Source of the DNA: DASWED01 sp036394995
GTDB lineage: Bacteria; Actinomycetota; UBA4738; JACQTL01
Reading direction: 5' to 3'
DNA length: 64,000 nucleotides
Assembly: GCA_036394995.1 (NCBI GenBank)
Contig: DASWED010000089.1
Coordinates: 8,600-72,599 of the forward strand
In this document: positions 42,367 to 51,121 of the stretch, one piece after another
Position numbering within the stretch: position 1 is the first letter of the stretch
How the letters are laid out: each line of letters opens with the position of its first letter
Translations under genes and position numbers: made by a program
The notes under the pieces: model-generated
Databases searched by the model: none
What the model saw: only the letters and a program-made list of their open reading frames with translations
Told to the model about the DNA's origin: nothing

Positions 42367-42588
42367 GACGGCGACCGCGAGGAGCGCGGTGACCGCACGG
42401 GCCGCGAATCTCGACCGTCGTCACGTTCATGCGGACTCTTCCACGATCGATTGGGTTCCCTGCCTGCGGCAGGTTGACAGGTGATACGTATCCAGGGGAG
42501 CGCGGAGCCTCATTCGCGCCGGCTCCGTGCCGAGCCCTCCAGCTCGAAGGTCTCCCGGCGACCGGACCTGATCCGACCGGGGCGTCCG

Positions 42589-42594
42589 TAGACT
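42589..42594 (+). promoter_or_regulatory. -10 box of helY
   Basis: TAGACT seven bases before GTG 42602; leaderless configuration. Confidence 0.5.
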
Positions 42595-42601
42595 GGCTCA
42601 C

Positions 42602-45268
42602 GTGCCGTCCGATCTCGAACGCTTCCGCGCGCTGTATCCGTTCCCCCTCGACGACTTCCAGGTCACGGCCATCGGGGCCCTGGACGAGAGGGAGTCGGTG
42701 CTGGTGGCCGCCCCGACCGGCTCGGGGAAGACCATCGTGGCGGAGTACGCGGTGAACCGGGCGCTCGAGGGGGGCCAGAAGGCGTTCTACACCACGCCGC
42801 TGAAGGCCCTGTCGAACCAGAAGTTCGGGGACTTCGTGGCCCGGTACGGCGCGGGCCGGGTGGGCCTGCTCACCGGCGACAACGCGATCAATTCCGAGGC
42901 CCCGCTGGTGGTGATGACCACCGAGGTCCTGCGGAACATGCTGTACGAGCGGTCGTCGACGCTCCAGGGACTCCAGTACGTCGTGATGGACGAGGTCCAC
43001 TATCTCCAGGATCCCTACCGCGGCGCCGTGTGGGAGGAGGTCCTGATCCACCTCGCGCTCACGGTGGGCGTCGTGTGCCTGTCCGCCACGGTCAGCAACG
43101 CGGAGGAGTTCGGAGAGTGGATCGGCACGCTCCGGGGCCCCACCCGTGTGGTGATCGAGGAGCGCCGCCCGGTGCCGCTCGAGCAGCACTACCTGGTGGG
43201 GCACGAGCTCCATCCCATGCACTCGGACGTGGACGGCCACCTGGTCCCGAACCCCTACATCGTCTCGCTCGAGCAGCACGAGCTCCGGCAGAACGTCCGG
43301 TACCGGCGGGCGTCCGGGAACCTCCAGCTGTCCCGCCAGTCCCGGCCCCGCGAGGGCCACCGGCGAGTGTTCGCGCCGCGGCGGGAGGAGGTCGTGGAGG
43401 TCCTGTCGGAGCAGGGGATGCTCCCGGCCATCTACTTCGTGTTCAGCCGGGCGGGATGCGCCCGGAGCGTCGAGTGGCTCATGGAGGCGGGTGTTCGCCT
43501 GACGAAGCGGGCCGAGGAGGCACGCATCCGGGAGTTCGCGGAGATGCGCGCGGCGTGGATGGACGAGGAGGACCTCTCGACGCTGGGGTTCTACGAGTTC
43601 CGGGAGGCGCTGGGGAGGGGGATCTCCGCGCACCACGCGGGGATGCTCCCGCTGTTCAAGGAGACCGTGGAGGACCTGTTCAAGCAGGGCCTGGTGAAGG
43701 TGGTGTTCGCCACGGAGACGCTGTCCCTCGGGATCAACATGCCCGCGAAGACCGTCGTCATCGACGACGTGGTGAAGTTCCAGGGCGAGCGCCACGAGAT
43801 GCTCACGCCGGGGGAGTACACGCAGCTCACCGGGCGCGCGGGGCGCCGGGGGATCGACCCGCTAGGGCACGCCGTGGTCGTGTACCAGACCCGTCCGGAC
43901 GTCACGTTCGAGCGGATCGCGTCCCTCGCGTCCACGCGAACGTACGAGCTGACCTCGTCGTTCCGGCCCTCCTACAACATGGCCGTGAACCTGGTCCGCA
44001 ACTACACGCGGGCGGAGGCCCACCATCTGCTGAACTCATCGTTCGCCCAGTTCCTGGCGGACCGCGGAGTGGTGGCCATCGAACGGGACCTCGAGCGCCG
44101 CCGGGCCTCCGTCGACGGGTACCGGGAGAAGATGGCGTGTCACCTGGGGGACTTCGCCGAGTACTGGGGTCTCCGGGAGCGGGCCGACCGGATCCGCGAC
44201 GAGGCCCGCCGGGGGCGGCGGGAGGCCCTGGTCGCATCGGTCCGGGATGCCCTCGGCGCGCTGAAGCCCGGGGACGTGGTGTTCGTGCCGGCGGCCCGCC
44301 GGCGGGGTCTGGCCGTGGTGGTGGCGAGCCGGGAGGGGCGGCCCACGGTGCTCACGCAGTCACGGAGGATCGTCCGGCTGGGGCCGAATGACTTCCCCGA
44401 TCCGCCGGAGGTGGTCACCCGGATCCCGCCGCCGCGGGGGAGCGTCCGGAGCAAGCGGGTCCAGCGTGACCTGGCGGCCCGCATGGCCACGCTGGAGTTC
44501 CGCCCCCCCAAGCACCGCCGGGAGCGGCTCGACCAGAAGGCCATGGCGAGGGCCCGCGAGCTGGAGGAGCGGGCCGAGCAGCACCCGTGCCACGCCTGCC
44601 CCGACCGGGCCGCGCACGAACGGTGGGCCGTCCGGGCCTCGGCGCTGGAGCGCGAGATCTCCGGGCTGGACCGCCGCATCCGTGCGAAGACCGAGACCGT
44701 GGCCCGGCAGTTCGACCGCGTCCTCCGGGTCCTCGACGAGCTGGGGTACGTGCAGGGCTTCTCGATCCGGCCGAAGGGCGACATGCTGGCCCGGATCTAC
44801 GGCGAGGGCGACATCCTCATGGCCGAATGCCTGTCCCGGGGCGTGTTCGAGGGGCTGTCGCCGGCGGAGTTCGCCGCGCTGGTCTCCACCGTGGTCTACG
44901 AGCACCGGGGACGGGAGCGTGCCCCGATCTCCGCGCACCTCCCGACCGCGCTCACCGAGGACCGCTACCGGCGACTGCTCCAGATGTACCGGGCGATCCG
45001 CCGGGCCGAGGACCAGAACAACGTCGAGCTGTGCCGCGAGCCCGACGCGGGATTCGCCACCACGATCTTCCACTGGGCCGAGGGCAAGCCCCTGGAGGAC
45101 GTGCTCATCGAGATGGACATGGCCCCCGGCGACTTCGTCCGGAGCTGCAAGCTCCTGATCGACCTGCTCCGGCAGCTCGAGGGGGTCGCTCCCGCCGAGA
45201 CGGCGTCCCTGGCCCGGCGGGCCAGGGACGCCGTGAACCGGAGTGTGGTCGCCTACACCGGCGTCTAA
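42602..45268 (+). CDS. helY: Ski2/Mtr4-like DEVH helicase HelY
   Basis: 888 residues. Superfamily 2 helicase, ATP-driven remodeling of RNA or RNA-DNA. Walker A APTGSGKT at 37-44, motif Ia TTPLKALSNQ, motif II DEVH at 130-133, motif III LSATVSN, then ISAHHAGMLPLFKE, TETLSLGINMPAK and QLTGRAGRRG. The C-terminal third is the helical DSHCT-type domain. It follows the tat genes in the same relative position as helY in mycobacteria. It converges on the next gene with a four-base overlap of stop codons. Confidence 0.92.
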   Translation: MPSDLERFRALYPFPLDDFQVTAIGALDERESVLVAAPTGSGKTIVAEYAVNRALEGGQKAFYTTPLKALSNQKFGDFVARYGAGRVGLLTGDNAINSEAPLVVMTTEVLRNMLYERSSTLQGLQYVVMDEVHYLQDPYRGAVWEEVLIHLALTVGVVCLSATVSNAEEFGEWIGTLRGPTRVVIEERRPVPLEQHYLVGHELHPMHSDVDGHLVPNPYIVSLEQHELRQNVRYRRASGNLQLSRQSRPREGHRRVFAPRREEVVEVLSEQGMLPAIYFVFSRAGCARSVEWLMEAGVRLTKRAEEARIREFAEMRAAWMDEEDLSTLGFYEFREALGRGISAHHAGMLPLFKETVEDLFKQGLVKVVFATETLSLGINMPAKTVVIDDVVKFQGERHEMLTPGEYTQLTGRAGRRGIDPLGHAVVVYQTRPDVTFERIASLASTRTYELTSSFRPSYNMAVNLVRNYTRAEAHHLLNSSFAQFLADRGVVAIERDLERRRASVDGYREKMACHLGDFAEYWGLRERADRIRDEARRGRREALVASVRDALGALKPGDVVFVPAARRRGLAVVVASREGRPTVLTQSRRIVRLGPNDFPDPPEVVTRIPPPRGSVRSKRVQRDLAARMATLEFRPPKHRRERLDQKAMARARELEERAEQHPCHACPDRAAHERWAVRASALEREISGLDRRIRAKTETVARQFDRVLRVLDELGYVQGFSIRPKGDMLARIYGEGDILMAECLSRGVFEGLSPAEFAALVSTVVYEHRGRERAPISAHLPTALTEDRYRRLLQMYRAIRRAEDQNNVELCREPDAGFATTIFHWAEGKPLEDVLIEMDMAPGDFVRSCKLLIDLLRQLEGVAPAETASLARRARDAVNRSVVAYTGV

Positions 45269-46041
45269 GGCCACCACGTGATGATGGCGTACCCAAGGTC
45301 GCCGTACCCGGCGCCGTTCCTGATCGTGGAGTCCAGGGCCCAGGGCAGGTAGAGGCGTCCACCGCCGCGTCCACCACTCCCGAATCCCATCCCCACCGAG
45401 CCGGGGGTCGGCTCGCCTCCGTCTCCGGAGTAGCCGTTGCCGAAGGCGTTTTGCCCGCGACCACCCGACCACGCCAGCGCGCTCGTGCCGCCGTTGTTCA
45501 CGGTGTTCCCGCCGAATCCGCCCTGCCCCTGCGCCGTGGAGGTCCCGTTGGTGCCCGGGCGACCGCCCAACGCCGCGACCAGAACGCTCTTCTTCTCGAG
45601 GAGCGCCGTCCGGCTCCCCGGCTGCGCCAGCCCCGAGCCGGAGCAGCCGGCGGCCGTCGGCGAGACGACGACGGTGTACGCGAAGCCCGACGACACCGGG
45701 ACGAACGCCCGGATGTACCCGCCGGCCCCGCCGCCCCCGCCGCCCTTCCCGCTCGACCCACCGGAGCAGCCGCCGCCGCCCCCTCCGCCCCACAGCTCGA
45801 CCATGACGCTCGTCACGCCGTCGGGTGGAGTCCAGTCGGTCTGCTCGGCCTGGAACACCTGGATGCCCCCGCCGGGAGCCGGCCCCGCGTGCACAGGCGC
45901 GGTGCCGCGAACGGCGGGCCACGCCAGGAGCGCTGCGGCCGCCAACACGACCGCGGCGACGGTCCCGGTCGCCCTCCAGGCCGCGCCGCGGCCGCCTCGC
46001 GACCGGCGGCGCCGTGCTGCCCGGCCCTCGTCTCGCTGCAT
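45265..46041 (-). CDS. Secreted glycine-rich protein
   Basis: 258 residues. A basic N-terminus and hydrophobic stretch (TGTVAAVVLAAAALLAWPAV) form a signal/anchor. The body is a glycine-rich beta domain: TSVMVELWGGGGGGGCSG, SSGKGGGGGGAGGYIRAF, GQGGFGGNTVNNGGTSA, similar to the glycine-rich domain of secreted and phage-tail proteins that folds into triple-stranded or polyglycine helices. ATG 46041 has GAGGAGG five bases upstream. Its stop overlaps the helY stop by four bases. Confidence 0.75.
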   Translation of the reverse strand: MQRDEGRAARRRRSRGGRGAAWRATGTVAAVVLAAAALLAWPAVRGTAPVHAGPAPGGGIQVFQAEQTDWTPPDGVTSVMVELWGGGGGGGCSGGSSGKGGGGGGAGGYIRAFVPVSSGFAYTVVVSPTAAGCSGSGLAQPGSRTALLEKKSVLVAALGGRPGTNGTSTAQGQGGFGGNTVNNGGTSALAWSGGRGQNAFGNGYSGDGGEPTPGSVGMGFGSGGRGGGRLYLPWALDSTIRNGAGYGDLGYAIITWWP

Positions 46042-46305
46042 GGTTCCTCCTCTCATCGTGCGTCGGAGCGATGATGGAGCGGCAGCGGCGCCGGACGACT
46101 TGACCGGAAGGGACGAAGCCCTCCTCCCAAGAGCCAGGTTTCTCCACCGTCCATCGGGGATTCGATCCCCTGAGAGCCCGTCGCGTGTAGGCGATTCGGA
46201 AAATCGATCCCTCCAGTTCGGCAAGGCGAGGGGGGTTGGGGCCGCGCGGTCGAGACCGACCTCCGAGCGGGTCGGATCTGGGTCTGACCGCAAGCCGAGG
46301 GCGCC
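46042..46305 (-). other. 264-base leader region with hairpins, no gene
   Basis: No convincing coding frame. The strand giving the leader of the glycine-rich gene contains GGGGATCGAATCCCC (46158-46172), a hairpin of CGATT with AATCG near 46191, and AGGG/CCCT pairs near 46100. A structured leader is possible, but no known riboswitch pattern was seen. Confidence 0.4.
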
Positions 46306-46959
46306 CTACCGGTCGAGCGGGGCGACGCCGAACCCCACCTTGAACCGGCGGCACCAGATCACGGCGGACCGGAAGCCCTCGACCTCCACCTCCGCCGGGA
46401 CGAGGTAGTTCTGGCTGCCGACGTTGCCCTTCAGCGCGCCGAGGTCCACGTACCGGCCCTGGTCCCAGCCGTGCCAGTCGTCGGATGCGGGAAGCTCGGT
46501 GAGGTACACGCGCAGATCGGGGCCGTTCGAGGTGTCGAGGTCCTCGAATCGCAGGTACACAGAGCCGTCGGCCAGGCGCAGGAGCTTCGCCACGCCGGAG
46601 GAGTGGTGCTCCAGGCTGCGGAACTCGCCGCTGCCCAGGAGCACCGGGCCGGTCGGGGCGGGGGGAGCGGTGGTGGCCGGAGGGGGCGGCCTCGAGGACT
46701 TCTGCGAGTGGGCGGGGGAGGGGTCGGTGGACGGATCGGCGGAGGGCTCCTCGGTGGCCGTGGAGGTGGCGGGCGCCTCCGTGACGGGAGCCGAGGTCCC
46801 GCCGGGGCCGGCCGTGGGGAGAGCCTCGTTCACCTTCTGGTCCAGGAACAGCTTCTGTGGCTCGAACCACAGGACCACGAACACCGCGAGGCCGACCACG
46901 GCGACCGCCGCGGCGGTCCACACCCTCGGGCGGCGGCGGATCGAGGACCTGATGCCCAT
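46306..46959 (-). CDS. Membrane-anchored DM13-domain protein
   Basis: 217 residues. One N-terminal membrane helix (AAAVAVVGLAVFVVLWFEP), a Thr/Ser/Pro/Glu linker, then a DM13 domain from about 110: GPVLLGSGEFRSLEHHSSGV, VYLRFEDLDTSNGPDLRVYL, GALKGNVGSQNYLVPAEV, FRSAVIWCRRFKVGFGVAPL. DM13 domains are proposed electron-transfer or redox modules with a conserved Cys (here in VIWCRRF). The protein should face outward. ATG 46959 has CAGGAG five bases upstream. Confidence 0.8.
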   Translation of the reverse strand: MGIRSSIRRRPRVWTAAAVAVVGLAVFVVLWFEPQKLFLDQKVNEALPTAGPGGTSAPVTEAPATSTATEEPSADPSTDPSPAHSQKSSRPPPPATTAPPAPTGPVLLGSGEFRSLEHHSSGVAKLLRLADGSVYLRFEDLDTSNGPDLRVYLTELPASDDWHGWDQGRYVDLGALKGNVGSQNYLVPAEVEVEGFRSAVIWCRRFKVGFGVAPLDR

Positions 46960-46998
46960 GACGCTCCTGGAGTCTCGCGGTGGGGGGCCGCCGTTACC

Positions 46999-47955
46999 AT
47001 GGCGCACCGCCATGTCTCGCCGGAGCGTCCCCTGAGCAGCCCGTTCGGCCCCCTGTACGTGATCGCCAACCCCACCGCGGGCCGGGGACAGGTCGCTCAG
47101 CACCTGCCGGAGCTCGAACGGGCCCTGCGGGCCCGCCGGCTGGACTACCGGATCGTCGAGACCCAGGGGCCCGGCGACGCCGAACGCCTTGCCCGGGAGG
47201 CCCTGGGCGGCGGGGAGCGGTTCCTCGTGGCCGTGGGGGGTGACGGGACCGTGAACGAGGTCGTGAACGGCATGATGGGGGAGGAGGGGCCGATCGACCC
47301 CGAGGCGGTGCTGGGAGTGGTGGCCGCGGGCTCGGGCTGCGACTTCGTGAGGACGTTCGGGCTCCCCGGCGACGCCGGCCGGGCCACCGCGATCCTCCAG
47401 GGGGACTCCCTGTTCCCGATCGACATCGGGCGCGTCACGTACACGACGGCCGACGGCGGGACCGCCTCCCGGTACTACGCCGGGGTGGCCGAGGCCGGCC
47501 TGGGCGGGGCCATGGCCGCGCAGTCCTCTCGGCTGCCCCGGTCGCTGGGCCGGGGGCGCGACTTCCTGGGGTTCTGGCTCGCCGTCTCGCGGTTCAAGGC
47601 GCCGGAGATTCGCATGGTGGTCGGCGACACCGACGTGGGCGGCGTGGCCTCCGACGTGGTGGTGGCGAACTGCCAGTACCAGAACGGGGGAATGCGGATC
47701 TCCCCGAGGTCGTGGCCGGGCGACGGCCTCCTCGACGTCCTGGTGTTCCGGGGGCCGCGGTCGGAGGCGTTCACCAGGCTTCCCAAGCTGTTCCAGGGGG
47801 ACTACCTGCCCGATCCGAACGTCGGGGAGTACAAGGGCCGCCGGATCGCGCTCGACGCGGACCGTCCGATGCCGATCCAGGCCGACGGCGACGTGCTGGG
47901 CACGACCCCGGCCACGTTCGAGCTGATCCGCCTCCCGATCCGCCTGAAGCTCTGA
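46999..47955 (+). CDS. Second diacylglycerol/sphingosine-type lipid kinase
   Basis: 318 residues, a paralogue of the kinase at 39614. Motifs: YVIANPTAGRGQVAQHLPEL, VAVGGDGTVNEVVNGMMG with the invariant GGDGT loop, and GVVAAGSGCDFVRTFGLP, which replaces the usual GTGNDFAR; the Ser-Gly-Cys change at that turn is notable. The C-terminal domain has QADGDVLGTTPATFELI. ATG 46999 is used; there is no strong Shine-Dalgarno. The M24 peptidase follows six bases later. Confidence 0.84.
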   Translation: MAHRHVSPERPLSSPFGPLYVIANPTAGRGQVAQHLPELERALRARRLDYRIVETQGPGDAERLAREALGGGERFLVAVGGDGTVNEVVNGMMGEEGPIDPEAVLGVVAAGSGCDFVRTFGLPGDAGRATAILQGDSLFPIDIGRVTYTTADGGTASRYYAGVAEAGLGGAMAAQSSRLPRSLGRGRDFLGFWLAVSRFKAPEIRMVVGDTDVGGVASDVVVANCQYQNGGMRISPRSWPGDGLLDVLVFRGPRSEAFTRLPKLFQGDYLPDPNVGEYKGRRIALDADRPMPIQADGDVLGTTPATFELIRLPIRLKL

Positions 47956-47961
47956 GGGGCG

Positions 47962-49092
47962 ATGTCCGAGCCGGCCGCTATCATGCGCCCCGACATGGGG
48001 ACCCCGTTCGGCGACCGACTCCTGGGCTCGATCCGTGCCACGGAGCGGGCCGGGCTCGACGCCCTCCTCGTGACCCCCTCGGCCGACCTCATCTACCTGT
48101 GCGGCTACGACGCCCCGCCGTTCGAGCGGCTGACCTGCCTGGTGCTCCGCCCCGGCGCCGACCCCGTACTGCTGGTTCCCGAGCTGGAACGACCCCGGGC
48201 CACGGCCTCTCCGGCCGGCGAACGGATCGAGCTCGCCGCCTGGCGCGACGGCGACGACCCCTACGCGGCGCTCGCGGCGCTCCTCCCGCGAACGGCCAGG
48301 ATCGCCGTCACCGACACCGCATGGGCGGTCCACCTGCTGGGGTTCCAGCGGGCCGTGCCGGGGGCGGAATGGAGCGCGGGGAGCTCGGTGGTCTCGTCGC
48401 TCCGCGTGCGCAAGGACCCCCAGGAGCTGGAGCTCCTGTCGCGGGCCGCGCGCGGCGCAGACGAGGCCTTCCGCCGGCTCTGCGACCAGCGGATGGACGG
48501 GCTCCGGGAGGAGGAGGTGGCCGCGTCCCTGGACTCCCTGCTCCGGCAGTTCGGCCACGACACGGTGGAGTTCACGATCGTCGCCTCGGGCCCGAACGGG
48601 GCGTCGCCGCACCACGAACCCGGCGCCAGGCCGATCCGGGCCGGCGAGGGCGTCGTCCTCGACTTCGGCGGCACCGTCGGCGGGTACTGCTCGGACATCA
48701 GCAGGACCGTGGTGGTGGAGCGGCCCCCCCGAGGCTTCTCGCACGTATACGACGTCGTGCGGGAGGCCCAGGAGGCGGCGTTTCAGGCGGTGCGTCCGGG
48801 CGTCGCCGCGGAGGAGGTCGACGCGGCCGCCCGCGAGATCATCGCGATGGCCGGCTACGCCGACCGGTTCGTCCACCGGACCGGCCACGGGATTGGCCTC
48901 GAGGTCCACGAGCCCCCGTACCTCGTGAGCGGGAACCGCCAGGCCCTCGAGCCAGGGATGTGCTTCTCCATCGAACCCGGCATCTACCTCGAGGGCCGGT
49001 TCGGGGTCCGGATCGAGGACATCGTCACGGTCACGGAGACCGGCGCCCAGCGTCTGAATCGAGCCACGCGGGACCTCGAGACCGTGCCCTGA
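47962..49092 (+). CDS. M24-family aminopeptidase (Xaa-Pro peptidase type)
   Basis: 376 residues. N-terminal creatinase-like domain, then the pita-bread fold with two metal ions bound by Asp and Asp (VLDFGGTVGGYCSDISRTVV), His (RTGHGIGLEVHE), Glu (FSIEPGIYLEG) and Glu (RIEDIVTVTE). It removes an N-terminal residue before Pro. ATG 47962 is six bases after the lipid-kinase stop; an alternative is ATG 47995, ten bases after TATCAT (47979-47984), which would be leaderless and fits the family N-terminus better. The two genes are probably one operon. Confidence 0.88.
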   Translation: MSEPAAIMRPDMGTPFGDRLLGSIRATERAGLDALLVTPSADLIYLCGYDAPPFERLTCLVLRPGADPVLLVPELERPRATASPAGERIELAAWRDGDDPYAALAALLPRTARIAVTDTAWAVHLLGFQRAVPGAEWSAGSSVVSSLRVRKDPQELELLSRAARGADEAFRRLCDQRMDGLREEEVAASLDSLLRQFGHDTVEFTIVASGPNGASPHHEPGARPIRAGEGVVLDFGGTVGGYCSDISRTVVVERPPRGFSHVYDVVREAQEAAFQAVRPGVAAEEVDAAAREIIAMAGYADRFVHRTGHGIGLEVHEPPYLVSGNRQALEPGMCFSIEPGIYLEGRFGVRIEDIVTVTETGAQRLNRATRDLETVP

Positions 49093-49251
49093 TCCGGGAT
49101 GGCGTACCGTCGATCGTGAGGGAGCCCGACCCATCGCCCACCCGGAGCTTGCCCGCGTCCACCCGCGCCGGATCGCTCGAGGAGTCGTCGTCGGCGATCC
49201 CGACCACGGAATTTCGCGCGGCTCCGTCGGTTCCTCCCTACTCGGCTCGGG

Positions 49252-49257
49252 TAAACT
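49252..49257 (+). promoter_or_regulatory. -10 box upstream of the acyl-CoA dehydrogenase
   Basis: TAAACT just before the operator at 49268. Transcription would start about 49264, giving a leader of about 75 bases before ATG 49338. Confidence 0.4.
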
Positions 49258-49267
49258 ACCGGTGAGT

Positions 49268-49287
49268 AACCTACGCTCCGGTAGGTT
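49268..49287. promoter_or_regulatory. Palindromic operator (TetR-type)
   Basis: AACCTAC-GCTCCG-GTAGGTT: a perfect 7-base inverted repeat with six-base centre, immediately downstream of the TAAACT box, so a bound protein would block transcription. A second symmetric element (GGTAAACTACC, 49250-49260) overlaps the -10 box. Confidence 0.5.
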
Positions 49288-49337
49288 GCAGACCGTCCCA
49301 GCGACACCCGGCGAGCGACCGGGAGGAGGACACCGCG

Positions 49338-50522
49338 ATGCCGCTGCTGAACATCCCGGAGGAGATCCTCGAGCTGCGGAGCACGCTGCGCGACTTCGTC
49401 GAGCGCGAGGTCCGCCCCCTCGAGGACTCCCACCGCCAGGAGATCCTCGAAACCGGGACCTTCGAGGCCATCAAGGAGGAGAACCTCAAGCTCCGGAAGC
49501 GCTCCGCCGAGCTCGGCTTCTACACGCTTCACATGCCGGAGGAGGTGGGCGGGGGAGGGCTGTCCTACCTGGGCCAGGTGCTGCTGCACGAGGAGGCCGC
49601 CCGGAGCGGCCTGATCCTGCCGCAGATCGAATCCGTCTTCCCGGTCATCAGCGGGCCCACGCCGATCTACGTCGACTGCACCCCCCAGCAGCGGGAGAAG
49701 TACCTCGAGCCCCTCATGCGGGCCGACAAGACGACGTGCTTCGCGCTCACGGAGCCCGGCGCCGGATCCGACGCCACCCGGATCCAGACCAGGGCGGTGA
49801 AGGCCGGAGAGGGCGTCTGGCGGATCACCGGGCGCAAGCACTTCATCACCGGCGGCGCCGAGGCCGAGTTCGCGCTGGTGTTCGCCGTGACGGACGGCGA
49901 GAAGCGGGCCCAGGGCGGCATCACCGCGTTCTTCGTGGACGCCGACAAGCCCGGCTACGAGGTGACCCGGGTCCAGCGGACCATGTCGCCGTTCCAGAAC
50001 CCGGTGGAGATGACGTTCTCGGACGTCGAGGTCACCGACGCCGACATCCTGGGCAAGGAGGGGTTCGGGTTCTACTCGGCCGTCCGGGGCATCAACGGCG
50101 CCCGGCTCCAGATCGCCGCCAGGGCTCTCGGCTTGGCCCAGTACCTCCTGGACCGGTCGATCGAGTACGCGAACGCGCGGACCGCGTTCGGCAAGCCCAT
50201 CGGCGCGAACCAGTTCGTGCAGGGCATGATCGTGGAGTCCTACGCGGAGCTGGAGCAGGCCCGGCTACTGGTCTACCAGCAGGCCGCCGACATCGACGAC
50301 GGCGCCGACGGCCGCAAGCAGGCCGCGCTGGCGAAGATGGTGGCCGCGGAGATGGTGGGCAGAGTGGCCGACCGGGCCATCCAGGTCCACGGGGGCAACG
50401 GGTTCATGACCGAGCTCGGCCTGGAGGGGTGGTACCGGGACGTCCGGGCCATGCGCCTGTACGAGGGGACCGGCGAGATCCTCCGGGCCAACGTGGCCAA
50501 GACGCTGGGACTGCCTTCGTAG
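49338..50522 (+). CDS. Acyl-CoA dehydrogenase
   Basis: 394 residues. FAD enzyme that makes the first oxidation of acyl-CoA in beta-oxidation or branched-chain amino acid catabolism. Three domains: N-terminal helical, middle beta-barrel with CFALTEPGAGSDATRIQTRA and RITGRKHFITGG, C-terminal helical with ARTAFGKPIGANQFVQGM and AIQVHGGNGFMTE; the Glu base lies in RLYEGTGEILRA. It is preceded by a strong palindromic operator, so control by a TetR-type repressor is probable. ATG 49338 has GGAGGAGG upstream. Confidence 0.9.
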   Translation: MPLLNIPEEILELRSTLRDFVEREVRPLEDSHRQEILETGTFEAIKEENLKLRKRSAELGFYTLHMPEEVGGGGLSYLGQVLLHEEAARSGLILPQIESVFPVISGPTPIYVDCTPQQREKYLEPLMRADKTTCFALTEPGAGSDATRIQTRAVKAGEGVWRITGRKHFITGGAEAEFALVFAVTDGEKRAQGGITAFFVDADKPGYEVTRVQRTMSPFQNPVEMTFSDVEVTDADILGKEGFGFYSAVRGINGARLQIAARALGLAQYLLDRSIEYANARTAFGKPIGANQFVQGMIVESYAELEQARLLVYQQAADIDDGADGRKQAALAKMVAAEMVGRVADRAIQVHGGNGFMTELGLEGWYRDVRAMRLYEGTGEILRANVAKTLGLPS

Positions 50523-50540
50523 ATTCGGCGACGGACCCGG

Positions 50541-51074
50541 CTACGAGACGGCCGCGCAGGCCTCCGGTGCGTCGGGGATGCCCGTCGGGGCATCGGGGAC
50601 GGGGAGCCGGTTCGCCGGGAACCCCGCCACCCGCCACGAACCACCCTCCCGGACCATCTGCCATCTCACGTTCGCCAGCGCGGCGCCGGAGCCGAGCTCC
50701 CGGACCTCGACCCGGGCGAACCGGGCGGGGGGCTCCCCGCATCCGGTGACGGTCTCGATCTGGACGCCGGTGGGGAGGTCCTTCAGGCCCCGCACGGCCC
50801 GGCAGAACCGGTCGTGCGTGAGCTCCGACCGGACCGGCCGGGACAGCAGGTGGTAGGCCCCGTCGCAGTCGCGGTCCGAGACCGCCTCGTAGTAGTCCCG
50901 GACCACCTGGCCCGGCCCGGTGGTCTTCTTGAAGAGCACGAAGATCAGGACGCTCACCGCGGCCACCGCGACGGCCAGCGAGATGGCCATCGCGGTGATG
51001 GGGATCGACGCCCGGGGACGATCGTCCCGTCCCTCTTCGTCGCCCTCGGTCCGCTCCGGTCCGTCCGCCTCCAT
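50541..51074 (-). CDS. Membrane protein with NTF2-like external domain
   Basis: 177 residues. An acidic cytoplasmic start, one membrane helix (AISLAVAVAAVSVLIFVLFK) and an external domain with VVRDYYEAVSDRDCDGAYHL, typical of DUF4878/SnoaL-like NTF2 folds, and three Cys (DCDG, RFCRAV, GCGEP). Function unknown. Leaderless start likely from AGGGTA-complement TACCCT ten bases before the ATG. It is convergent with the acyl-CoA dehydrogenase and divergent from the LLM enzyme. Confidence 0.65.
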   Translation of the reverse strand: MEADGPERTEGDEEGRDDRPRASIPITAMAISLAVAVAAVSVLIFVLFKKTTGPGQVVRDYYEAVSDRDCDGAYHLLSRPVRSELTHDRFCRAVRGLKDLPTGVQIETVTGCGEPPARFARVEVRELGSGAALANVRWQMVREGGSWRVAGFPANRLPVPDAPTGIPDAPEACAAVS

Positions 51075-51084
51075 GGCAGGGCGA

Positions 51085-51113
51085 AGGGTACCGCGGAGCG
51101 GAGCAGGTACGAT
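51085..51113. promoter_or_regulatory. Divergent -10 boxes (membrane protein / LLM enzyme)
   Basis: Minus-strand TACCCT (51085-51090) is ten bases before ATG 51074; plus-strand TACGAT (51108-51113) is eight bases before ATG 51122. The spacer between the starts is only 47 bases. Confidence 0.45.
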
Positions 51114-51121
51114 GCCGGACC

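Noticed and set aside
46158..46172. T-arm-like sequence GGGGATTCGATCCCC, possible tRNA
   Set aside because: No matching acceptor stem, D-arm or anticodon arm lies at tRNA distances on either strand.
49262..50749. A 495-codon frame overlapping the acyl-CoA dehydrogenase
   Set aside because: It is a frame shadow of the dehydrogenase, with no motifs and a strongly biased Arg/Gly/Pro content.
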